From the NCBI GenBank assembly GCA_030827745.1, contig JAURDW010000015.1, positions 1 to 34,489 of the forward strand: DNA of 34,489 nucleotides, written 5' to 3'. Both the position numbers and the translations under genes were made by a program. This document shows, in pieces, positions 8,174 to 14,973 of this stretch. Every line of letters starts with the position of its first letter. Position 1 is the first letter of the stretch. The notes under the pieces were generated by a model. The model did no database searches. It saw only the letters and a program-made list of their open reading frames with translations, and was not told the DNA's origin. The DNA comes from Candidatus Poseidonia sp. (lineage in GTDB: Archaea; Thermoplasmatota; Poseidoniia; Poseidoniales; Poseidoniaceae).

Positions 8174-9244
8174 ATGGCAGATATCCTCTTGCCTCAGCAA
8201 GAAGTGTTTGAACGGCGGGTAGCGGAGGTCTCGCGCCGGATAACAACCATCAGCGAGAGCAACACGATGGCAAAGTTGCTTCACAGCAATTTCAACACCT
8301 GGTTGAACGCTTCATCGATGTCGCCCGTCAAGCTCACGCAAGACCTTGATGAAGACAAAAACGGCATGATTTCGGGCGACGAGTTCGCCATCCTGCTCGG
8401 AAAAATGACCGGTGAACGCCCGCCGCAATGGGTGGTCGAGCTGGTTTTTTCATTCGTTGACGCCGATACGGCAACGGGGATTCCCATTTCGGATTGGATG
8501 GCGTTTCTTGCAGCAAGCGGGCTGGAGATTCCTGAATCTCTCTTTGAAACCCCCGTGATCATCACGGGTTCGTTGCTGATAGACAAGCCGCAAACCCACA
8601 CCGGCGAGGATGTCACGATCACGGCTTCCTTCAACGAACCCATCGACGCCTACGAACTGCATGTGAGGTCGTCACTTGGAGAAAGTGAACACTTTGTTAC
8701 TCAGCAATCTGAGATGGATTCACCGACCTTTGATGAGTTTGTTTTGGACGCCGACAACCCCGGCGACTACACTGTTGAATTGCTCCATTTGGGCGTCCGT
8801 TTGGACACCGCCATGTTCACGATCACCGAACCGCCAGTCGTTGAAACGCCCGAACCTGTCGAGGAGCCGCCGGTTGAAGATGCATCCGCCGAGGATGGAC
8901 CCTCTGAACGGCCGACACCCCTTCCAGCAACTGGCTCTTTTTCGGACCTCACCGATGCGCTGGCAAGGATGCGGCTGCGCAGTGAAACGCAAGCCTTCCT
9001 CGCCAATTCCGGGGCACACGAGGTTCGCTTTACGGTGCTGTCAACTTCACGAACGCTCCTCGGCGAGGGGGCTTACAAAAACGGCTCAACGCTGACCTGC
9101 CAAACCGATGAAGGCACGACGTTTGAGTTGATGGTCGGCCATGCTGAGGAAAGGTCCTTCGCAAAGGGAGAGGTGTGCCATGCGGTTGTTCAACCGCACA
9201 GTTGGTCTGTCGCCCTTCGTCGTTTGGTGTGCCTCGAGCAATGA
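8174..9244 (+). CDS. EF-hand protein with Ig-like and C-terminal domains
   Basis: From the ATG at 8174 the protein has 356 residues. A helical N-terminal part leads into a canonical calcium-binding EF-hand loop, DEDKNGMISGDE (59-70), with ligands at positions 1, 3, 5, 9 and 12. A second, degenerate loop follows (D96, D98), so this is probably an EF-hand pair with one active site. Residues ~125-220 look like a beta-sandwich (ITGSLLIDKP then DVTITASFNEP then PGDYTVELLH). A Pro/Glu-rich linker (~222-245) and a C-terminal ~100-residue domain complete the protein. No signal peptide or membrane segment is seen. An upstream TTG at 8105 would overlap the cca gene and is unlikely. The stop abuts the stop of the convergent acyl-CoA dehydrogenase gene. 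Function is unknown; calcium sensing is inferred. Confidence 0.65.
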   Translation: MADILLPQQEVFERRVAEVSRRITTISESNTMAKLLHSNFNTWLNASSMSPVKLTQDLDEDKNGMISGDEFAILLGKMTGERPPQWVVELVFSFVDADTATGIPISDWMAFLAASGLEIPESLFETPVIITGSLLIDKPQTHTGEDVTITASFNEPIDAYELHVRSSLGESEHFVTQQSEMDSPTFDEFVLDADNPGDYTVELLHLGVRLDTAMFTITEPPVVETPEPVEEPPVEDASAEDGPSERPTPLPATGSFSDLTDALARMRLRSETQAFLANSGAHEVRFTVLSTSRTLLGEGAYKNGSTLTCQTDEGTTFELMVGHAEERSFAKGEVCHAVVQPHSWSVALRRLVCLEQ

Positions 9245-10414
9245 TCACTTCAGTGCGCGGGCGATGACGATGCGCTGAACCTCTTGGGTGCCTTCGTAAA
9301 TTTGAGTAATTTTGGCATCGCGGAAGAAGCGCTCAACGGGGAATTCTTTCGTGTAACCGTAGCCGCCGAGGACTTGAATGGCCCGTTCCGACACCCACAT
9401 GGCCGTGTCTCCAGCAAAGAGTTTGGCCATGCTCGCCTCTTTGGAGTGGCGAGGTCCGTCGGCGTGGTAGTGCTGTTCTTTGGTCCAAGCGGCCTTGTAC
9501 ACCAAAAGGCGGGCGGCTTCGATTTGCGTGGCCATGTCCGCCAGGTAGGCCATAATCATCTGATGGTGGGCGATCGGCTTGCCGAAAGCCTCACGCTCGT
9601 GAGCGTATTGCAACGCAGATTCGTAAGCACCCTGGGCGATGCCGAGGGCTTGAGCTGCAATGCCAATTCGGCTGTTGTCAAGCGCATTCATGGCGATGGG
9701 GAACCCGTTGCCGACCCCTTTAATGACGTTCTCCACCGGAACCTTGCAATCGTTCAGGACCAGCGTGCACGTGTCGGATGACCGAATCCCGAGTTTGTCT
9801 TCTTTTTTCCCGACTGAAAAGCCTGCGAAATCGGCATCGACGATGAACGCTGTCGTGCCGCCGTGCTTTTTCGAGCCGTAATCGGGATGGTCGACATCCT
9901 TAGCAAAGAGCACCAGAATCTTTGCTTGTGCACCGTTGGTGACCCACATCTTTTCGCCGTTGAGGACGTAATGCGTGCCGTCTTCGGAAAGTTTGGCTTT
10001 GCAGACCATCGCTGCAGCGTCGGTTCCAGCTCCGGACTCGGAGAGCGAGTAAGCACCGACTTCCCCCGCTGCGAGGCGGGGCAGGTACGTGCTCTTTTGA
10101 TGCTCGTCACCATGGAGGGCGATGGTCATCGAGCACAACCCCACGTGGACACAAAACATGACGGCAAACGAGGGGTCAACGCGAGCCAATTCCTCAATGA
10201 TGATGGCTTCCGAAACATCGTCGATGGGAGAACCACCGTAGGCTTCGGGGATGGTGATGCCGTGGAGGCCGTATTCGAGGAAGGCCTGCCATTCTTCTGA
10301 GGGGGGGATTTGATTTTGGTCACGATGCTCAACCGTGGGAGCAAGCACCGTTTCAGCAAAGTCTCTGACCAGTTCTCGAATCATCTGCTGCTCGTCGGTT
10401 TCACCAAAAATCAT
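9245..10414 (-). CDS. Acyl-CoA dehydrogenase
   Basis: The 389-residue protein is a complete acyl-CoA dehydrogenase, an FAD enzyme that forms the trans-2 double bond in acyl-CoA, passing electrons to ETF. It has the helical N-terminal domain, the signature AYSLSESGAGTDAA in the middle domain, an NGEKMWVTNG flavin-loop segment, and the C-terminal QVLGGYGYTKEFPVER stretch. The catalytic base is the Glu (374) in QIYEGTQEVQR, the position used by short- and medium-chain enzymes, which also suits butyryl-CoA or short/branched substrates. It starts with ATG at 10414 and is divergent from the GcvH-like gene. It stands alone here, with no ETF, thiolase or hydratase next to it. Fatty or amino acid degradation is the expected role; chain-length specificity cannot be read from the sequence. 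Confidence 0.93.
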   Translation of the reverse strand: MIFGETDEQQMIRELVRDFAETVLAPTVEHRDQNQIPPSEEWQAFLEYGLHGITIPEAYGGSPIDDVSEAIIIEELARVDPSFAVMFCVHVGLCSMTIALHGDEHQKSTYLPRLAAGEVGAYSLSESGAGTDAAAMVCKAKLSEDGTHYVLNGEKMWVTNGAQAKILVLFAKDVDHPDYGSKKHGGTTAFIVDADFAGFSVGKKEDKLGIRSSDTCTLVLNDCKVPVENVIKGVGNGFPIAMNALDNSRIGIAAQALGIAQGAYESALQYAHEREAFGKPIAHHQMIMAYLADMATQIEAARLLVYKAAWTKEQHYHADGPRHSKEASMAKLFAGDTAMWVSERAIQVLGGYGYTKEFPVERFFRDAKITQIYEGTQEVQRIVIARALK

Positions 10415-10445
10415 ACGCTCACCAACCTTCCCACATCGGGGTGTT

Positions 10446-10454
10446 TCTTAATCC
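10446..10454 (-). promoter_or_regulatory. Candidate TATA element for acyl-CoA dehydrogenase gene
   Basis: On the minus strand this reads GGATTAAGA, an AT-rich core about 30 bases upstream of the ATG at 10414. This spacing would give a very short 5' leader, as is common in archaea. It is judged by eye only. Confidence 0.3.
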
Positions 10455-10492
10455 GTTGGTTGGCCCGAAAAAACACTTTCTTCCTCAGTCTT

Positions 10493-10499
10493 CATATAC
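10493..10499 (+). promoter_or_regulatory. Candidate TATA element for GcvH-like gene
   Basis: CATATAC lies about 35-40 bases before the ATG at 10533 in the divergent intergenic region. With the usual archaeal spacing, transcription would start near 10523, leaving a short leader containing GAGAGGG as a weak ribosome binding site. Confidence 0.35.
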
Positions 10500-10532
10500 C
10501 ACCTGTGGAAGCCGCGATTGAGAGGGAAACCT

Positions 10533-10958
10533 ATGGACGATGACATCGTTGAATTCGTAATTGCTCAAGACCGGAAATACTCCATGGACCACCTGTGGTT
10601 CCAACAAAAGGAACAGAAACTCATGATCGGCGTGAGCGAGTTCATGCGCGTTGAAATCGGCGATGTTCTCCGAGTCATCCTTCCCCAAGCAGAAACGGAA
10701 GTCGATGAAGGGGGAAGCCTCTTTTCGCTTTGGAGTGCCGACGAGAAGGTCTCGTTGACGTCCCCCTTTTCCGGGGTCATCTCCGATGTGAACGGCGAGG
10801 TTGAAATCAACCCGGACCTGGTGAACGAATCGGCGTACAACGACGGATGGATCATTCTTTTCGAACCGCACGACCTCCAAATCAACCCCGAAGACAAGCA
10901 ACTGCTCGAGAACCTCATGGAACACGACGAATACGTCGAATACCTCGCTGAACTTTGA
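10533..10958 (+). CDS. Glycine cleavage H protein-like (lipoyl-fold) protein lacking the canonical lysine
   Basis: The 141-residue protein has the whole GcvH fold order: a Y-S-x-D-H-L-W-F N-terminal strand (16-23), I-G-V-S-E-F-M (32-38) matching the IGITxYA segment, G-D-V-L-R-V-I-L-P (43-51), the lipoyl hairpin region (62-84) and N-P-D-L-V-N-E-S-A-Y-N-D-G-W (93-106). GcvH normally carries lipoate on a Lys in an E-S-V-K-A hairpin. Aligned without gaps from the conserved P-x-S-G, that position is Asp70 here, with the nearest Lys at 72. It may therefore be unlipoylated or modified at a shifted site. The ATG at 10533 is preferred over an upstream TTG at 10518. No gcvT or gcvP is nearby. The fold is confident; a role in glycine cleavage is doubtful. 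Confidence 0.75.
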   Translation: MDDDIVEFVIAQDRKYSMDHLWFQQKEQKLMIGVSEFMRVEIGDVLRVILPQAETEVDEGGSLFSLWSADEKVSLTSPFSGVISDVNGEVEINPDLVNESAYNDGWIILFEPHDLQINPEDKQLLENLMEHDEYVEYLAEL

Positions 10959-11020
10959 GTTGACCTCGCTTTTTGGTTGGCCGCCTCAAGGATGATTAAC
11001 TCACGCCCCGACCAAATATC

Positions 11021-11599
11021 ATGGCCGACGCCATGAACGAACTCCGCCAAAGCTTGCAGGCTGCACCTGTCATCTGGAAGGGCGATTACCCCTATTTCAT
11101 CCACCCCATCACCGACGGCGTGCCTCGTATGAATCCCGATGTGCTTTCGGCCATTACCGAACTCGTGGTCGACCGGGTGGATTGGAGCAAGGTGGACCTT
11201 CTTCTTGGAATCGAAGCCATGGGCTTGCCCCTCACGGCTCCGCTCAGCATGGCCACCGGCATCCCGTTGGTGATCGCTCGCAAACGGGCCTACGGCCTTC
11301 AGGGGGAAATCGAAATTGACCAGTCAACCGGCTACTCAAAGGGCGAGATGTACCTCAACAACATCCAGGAGGGTGAGCGGATTGCCATACTCGACGACGT
11401 CCTTTCTACTGGCGGTACGCTTGAAGCCGTGATTGAGGGCGTGCGTCGGGCCAACGCCGAAGTGACAAACGTTGTCGCTGTGGTGGAAAAAGGCGACGGA
11501 TTGGTGCGACTGCAAGCCAAATACCCGGACATCAAAATCCAATCTCTGGTTCGCCTCAAAATGGACGGGGACCAAGTCGTCCTCCTCGGCGAGGATTGA
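11021..11599 (+). CDS. hpt: Hypoxanthine/guanine phosphoribosyltransferase (archaeal type)
   Basis: The 192-residue protein matches the archaeal purine-salvage phosphoribosyltransferase, which joins hypoxanthine or guanine to PRPP. The N-terminus has the diagnostic A-P-V-I-x-K-G-D-Y-x-Y-F-I-H-P-I-T-D-G-V-P (15-35). The core includes G-I-E-A-M-G-L-P (63-70) and the PRPP-binding loop IAILDDVLSTGGT (121-133). Length is normal for the family. It starts at the ATG at 11021 following a 62-base gap from the GcvH-like gene. Because orotate and adenine phosphoribosyltransferases share the fold, the base specificity rests on the N-terminal motif. It lies 52 bases before the rhodopsin-linked gene pair, so co-transcription with that pair is possible but not shown. 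Confidence 0.85.
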   Translation: MADAMNELRQSLQAAPVIWKGDYPYFIHPITDGVPRMNPDVLSAITELVVDRVDWSKVDLLLGIEAMGLPLTAPLSMATGIPLVIARKRAYGLQGEIEIDQSTGYSKGEMYLNNIQEGERIAILDDVLSTGGTLEAVIEGVRRANAEVTNVVAVVEKGDGLVRLQAKYPDIKIQSLVRLKMDGDQVVLLGED

Positions 11600-11651
11600 G
11601 CCGGCGCAAGCCTGTTCTCTCATTCCTAACAACTCTTTATGTAGGGAAAAA

Positions 11652-12677
11652 ATGGCGTTTCGTATCATGGCTGAAAACTTGGTGCTGAAGACAACACAAC
11701 AGGTTTGCGCCGCCGACGTTGATACCATTCGCGAAGTGTATTTAGAAGCGATTTGTGTGCTTGCGGGTGCATCAACTTCGTTCATTCTCAAAGAAAACGA
11801 GCAACAATCAACGGTGGTTCGTTCCACCCTCCCAAGCCTCATGAACGTCAACATCCCAAACCATCAAATTCGCCTCGAAGACAGCGCTTTTTGTCTTGAC
11901 CATGACGAGATGAACGCCTGGAAAATGCTCCCACCCGTCGCCGATGGTCGAATGCAATCCATCATCGCACGACGGTTCAATGTCGCAGGCGAAGGGTACG
12001 TTGCCTGCGCAGGCTCCTCGATGAATGATGCCTTTTCCAAAGAGACCATTGACCAGTTCAACTGGACCGCTCCGCTGGGCGCCCATACGGTACAATCCAT
12101 CCGGACGAGAGCCAAATACGAACGGGAAAAGTTGCAACTCAACAAGAAAATCGAAGAGGCCGAAGACTTGCTTATTGTCGCAGAAGCGGCCTCCGACCAG
12201 CTTGAAGGAGCGAACGCACAACTTTCCAATGCGCTTCTTGAAGTTTCAAGCGCCAAGGCCCAATCCAAAGCCCTGCTTCTCACGGTCGGCATCGGTATTG
12301 TCCTTTTTGCCATCTCTGAATTCCAAATTGAACCGTGGCTCGAGGCCTCGGGTGTTTCAGCATCAACGCTTGTCTACCAAAAAATCTTGATTCTCGGAGG
12401 GCTGGTTCCCATCCAAGTCCTGGTGGAACGCTTTATTTCATCCAAAGTAAACTCAAACGCCTCAACCATCCGTGTGTCCATGTACGAGGAAGTCCTGGGC
12501 GTCCTGTTGGAAGACGGGGCCCTCTCGGAGAAGGAACTGAAGTGGCTTGAACTTTATCGCCGCCAACAAGGGGTCCTCAAAGAAGAAGCCCAAGCGGTTG
12601 AGGCACGAATGCGCACACAAATGCTCACTAATAGTAGGAAAAAATTACAAAGCCGCCCTGCCAGCACATCTGCATAG
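11652..12677 (+). CDS. Coiled-coil two-helix membrane protein upstream of rhodopsin (possible signalling partner)
   Basis: From the ATG at 11652 the protein has 341 residues. Residues 1-150 form a mixed alpha/beta domain whose size, position and pattern resemble a GAF-like sensor domain, though no motif proves this. Residues ~150-205 are a strongly heptad-like, charged coiled coil. Two transmembrane helices follow (about 207-224 and 241-260). A cytosolic C-terminal part (275-325) includes VLGVLLEDGALSEKE, which recalls the start of TerB-like helical modules. An in-frame start at 11472 would read through the end of the preceding gene in another frame and is rejected. Its stop is 13 bases from the rhodopsin ATG, so both are very likely on one transcript. 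Light signalling or a structural partnership with the rhodopsin is inference from position and architecture. Confidence 0.65.
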   Translation: MAFRIMAENLVLKTTQQVCAADVDTIREVYLEAICVLAGASTSFILKENEQQSTVVRSTLPSLMNVNIPNHQIRLEDSAFCLDHDEMNAWKMLPPVADGRMQSIIARRFNVAGEGYVACAGSSMNDAFSKETIDQFNWTAPLGAHTVQSIRTRAKYEREKLQLNKKIEEAEDLLIVAEAASDQLEGANAQLSNALLEVSSAKAQSKALLLTVGIGIVLFAISEFQIEPWLEASGVSASTLVYQKILILGGLVPIQVLVERFISSKVNSNASTIRVSMYEEVLGVLLEDGALSEKELKWLELYRRQQGVLKEEAQAVEARMRTQMLTNSRKKLQSRPASTSA

Positions 12678-12684
12678 AGGAGAT
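12678..12684 (+). promoter_or_regulatory. Ribosome binding site for rhodopsin
   Basis: AGGAGAT sits seven bases before the ATG at 12691, in the 13-base gap after the preceding stop. It fixes the rhodopsin start and rules out the in-frame start at 12547, which lies inside the upstream gene. Confidence 0.7.
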
Positions 12685-12690
12685 GAAACC

Positions 12691-13704
12691 ATGACAACGA
12701 ACCAGAAGCCATTCCTGCTTGCTTTTTTGTCGCTCGCCGCTTTGACACTTTTGCCCACGGCCGCAGCCGCTGGCGCGTCGACCTTTGAGAACGGGGATGC
12801 AATGTCGACCCTCGAACGAGTCACGTACATATCGTTCGTTGCCATCAGTTTGGTCTTCATCGCAGCTGCGTTCTTTTTGTTCATGGAGCGCAACGACGTC
12901 GCACGACGTCACCGTCCTGCCATTGGACTGGGCGTCATGATCGTCGGTATTGCCGGGTTTCAATACGCCCTCATGCAAGATGTTTACTTGACCGACGGTT
13001 CTATTCCAACCGATTTTCGTTACTCTGACTGGTTGACCACGGTGCCCTTGATGGCCGTTACTTTCGCGCTTCTCGCAGGGAAGGACGCCTTCACCAGCCA
13101 CCGTCTGTTTAGCCTACCGGGCATGTCGGTCCCCGGCATCATCATCGTCGGTTCCTTGTTCATGATGGTGGGCGGATACATCGGGCAGGTTGAAGTTGAC
13201 CAGGCGCTCGCTGAAGGCGTCAAACCCTCCAACATCCATTGGTTCTTCTTTGGTCAAGGCATGGTTGGCTACCTCACGGTGTTCTTGATTGTCGGGACAC
13301 CGTTCACCGGAGCGTACGGCATCGACGATAGCAAAATCACCGACCCTGCCATCCAGCTGACGATGACTCGGCTGCGTCGCCTCATTCTCATCGGCTGGAC
13401 CATTTACCCTGCAGGCTACATCATCGGGGCCTTGGAAGTTGGAGGACAGGATGGGGCTGCCTCGATGATGCTGGCCTACAACATCGCTGACCTCGTCAAC
13501 AAACTCGCCTTTGTCATCATCGTTCTTGTCGGAGCCCGCAGCACCGAAGAAGCACAGGCCACGCCCCTCGGATTCTACGCAGGCCATGCGCCTTCAGCAA
13601 CGACAAGCCATGATTCGGACGACAAGGGTGCATCGGAAAGTCTGTTGGAACTTGCAGCGCTTTCAAAGGAACTCGCAGAGGCTGAGCTTAGCGGCGAACT
13701 CTGA
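12691..13704 (+). CDS. Proteorhodopsin-like microbial rhodopsin with unusual donor-site residues
   Basis: The 337-residue protein begins with a signal-like hydrophobic N-terminus (8-27, ending in an Ala run) and then seven helices. Helix C reads FRYSDWLTTVPLM, matching the proteorhodopsin FRYxDWLxTVPL motif. Helix F has GWTIYPAGY. Helix G carries the retinal Schiff-base lysine in YNIADLVNK (K271). Counter-ion Asp113 and Thr117 equal D97 and T101 of green proteorhodopsin, and Met121 at the 105 spectral-tuning position predicts green absorption. However, the cytoplasmic donor Glu108 is Thr124 and the conserved His75 is Gln91. A long acidic C-terminal tail (~285-337) is present. It most resembles light-driven proton pumps, but the changed donor site could mean a slow photocycle and sensory use. 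No retinal-synthesis gene is in the window. Confidence 0.93.
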   Translation: MTTNQKPFLLAFLSLAALTLLPTAAAAGASTFENGDAMSTLERVTYISFVAISLVFIAAAFFLFMERNDVARRHRPAIGLGVMIVGIAGFQYALMQDVYLTDGSIPTDFRYSDWLTTVPLMAVTFALLAGKDAFTSHRLFSLPGMSVPGIIIVGSLFMMVGGYIGQVEVDQALAEGVKPSNIHWFFFGQGMVGYLTVFLIVGTPFTGAYGIDDSKITDPAIQLTMTRLRRLILIGWTIYPAGYIIGALEVGGQDGAASMMLAYNIADLVNKLAFVIIVLVGARSTEEAQATPLGFYAGHAPSATTSHDSDDKGASESLLELAALSKELAEAELSGEL

Positions 13705-13774
13705 ACCGACAAAACGCCTTCCGAACGGGTGGCTTCATGAGGGGGCGGCCCCGCCCTTGCGATGAGGGACATTC

Positions 13775-14884
13775 ATGGACTTGGACCGACACGATTTCGA
13801 GCTCGAAGAGTTGATGGAACGAATTCGGTCAAACGACAATCGGCTCATCGCCTTGCAGGTTCCCGAAGGCCTCAAGATGCAAGCATTGGAGATGATGGAC
13901 ACGATTGAAACCGAGACGAGCGCCCAAGTCGTTCTTGCCGCAGACCCGTGTTATGGTGCGTGCGACCTCGTCCACGACAAAATGAAACTCATGGGCGTCG
14001 AATTGGTGGCCCACATGGGCCATTCCCAGATGAACATCGACTCGGGCATGCCAACGCAATTCATCAACGTCACCTACGACGGTGACCCTGAGATCCAACC
14101 GGTCCTCCCTTGGCTTGAACGTCATCGCGCCATGGCGCAACAACGGCTGACCAATCAAGAGGTCGAATCATCGCTGAGCGAGGCCGAAGCCCAAGAGAAA
14201 TTCATGGACGCCGTCGGCAGAATGGCCCCCCTCACCGACACCAAGCTGGGCCTCGTGGGCTCCATCCAGCACCTTCACTTGCTCCCTGATTTCCATGACC
14301 GTTTGGAAAAGGCGGGCTTTGATGTCACCGTGCCCATCGGGGGCGCTCGGCTTTCCTTCCCCGGGCAAGTTCTTGGCTGCAACTACTCCGGAGACGACCC
14401 TTCTATAGGCCATTATTTGTTTCTAGGAAGCGGGGATTTCCACCCCATCGGCCTCGTGCTTCACACGGGAAAACCCTTGGCGATGCTCGACCCCTACACC
14501 GGCGACGCCGAAGAAATGTCCTTGGAGCGCATTGAACGCATCCTCCGCCAACGATTTGGCCTTATCATGAGCGTTCAAGAGGCGACCACATTCGGCATTC
14601 TCATCGGTGAAAAACCCGGGCAGATGCGACGCACGTTGGCGCTGCGCATGAAACGCATGCTCGCTAAGCACGGCAAGAAAGGTTACCTCCTCGCACTGGA
14701 ACATGTCGGACCTGACCTCATTGATTTCTATCCTGTTGACGCCTTCGTCAACACCGCCTGCCCCCGAATCGCCATCGATGACGCCGTCAAGTACCGCAAA
14801 CCGCTGATCACCCCGTTTGAACTCGAGGTGGCGTTGGGCGAGAAGAAGTGGGAAACCGGCTACCAGTTTGACGAAATACCCTGA
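13775..14884 (+). CDS. dph2: Diphthamide synthase Dph2-type, 2-(3-amino-3-carboxypropyl)histidine synthase
   Basis: The 369-residue protein belongs to the Dph1/Dph2 radical enzyme family, which transfers the aminocarboxypropyl group of S-adenosylmethionine to a histidine of elongation factor 2, the first step of diphthamide synthesis. The cluster-binding cysteines are visible as ADPCYGACD (C59, with a second Cys at 63), V-L-G-C-N-Y (C202) and N-T-A-C-P-R-I-A-I-D-D-A (C329). The N-terminal L-I-A-L-Q-V-P-E-G-L segment is typical. A helical stretch at about 118-150 lengthens the protein slightly relative to compact archaeal homologues. The start is the ATG at 13775. It is followed, after 89 bases, by the Orc1/Cdc6 gene. 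The family is certain and fits an archaeal genome. Confidence 0.92.
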   Translation: MDLDRHDFELEELMERIRSNDNRLIALQVPEGLKMQALEMMDTIETETSAQVVLAADPCYGACDLVHDKMKLMGVELVAHMGHSQMNIDSGMPTQFINVTYDGDPEIQPVLPWLERHRAMAQQRLTNQEVESSLSEAEAQEKFMDAVGRMAPLTDTKLGLVGSIQHLHLLPDFHDRLEKAGFDVTVPIGGARLSFPGQVLGCNYSGDDPSIGHYLFLGSGDFHPIGLVLHTGKPLAMLDPYTGDAEEMSLERIERILRQRFGLIMSVQEATTFGILIGEKPGQMRRTLALRMKRMLAKHGKKGYLLALEHVGPDLIDFYPVDAFVNTACPRIAIDDAVKYRKPLITPFELEVALGEKKWETGYQFDEIP

Positions 14885-14940
14885 TTGAGGAAAGGCGACC
14901 TCGCAAAAACCTGCACAACACCTTTGCTGCCTACCACATC

Positions 14941-14949
14941 TTTTAGAAC
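14941..14949 (+). promoter_or_regulatory. Candidate TATA element for orc1/cdc6
   Basis: TTTTAGAAC lies about 25-33 bases before the ATG at 14974, a spacing that would yield an almost leaderless transcript. No repeated origin-recognition-box-like motif is visible in the 89-base gap. Confidence 0.3.
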
Positions 14950-14973
14950 GGTTGACATCAGCATTCTCTTGAT

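Noticed and set aside
11472-11651. Upstream in-frame start for the rhodopsin-linked membrane protein
   Set aside because: It would overlap the phosphoribosyltransferase in another frame; the extra residues are a shadow of that gene.
12547-12690. Upstream in-frame start for the rhodopsin
   Set aside because: It lies inside the preceding gene, while the ATG at 12691 has a good ribosome binding site and a signal-like N-terminus.
14885-14973. Replication origin directly upstream of orc1/cdc6
   Set aside because: No repeated or inverted origin-box-like motif is visible in these 89 bases; only a promoter-like element is supported.
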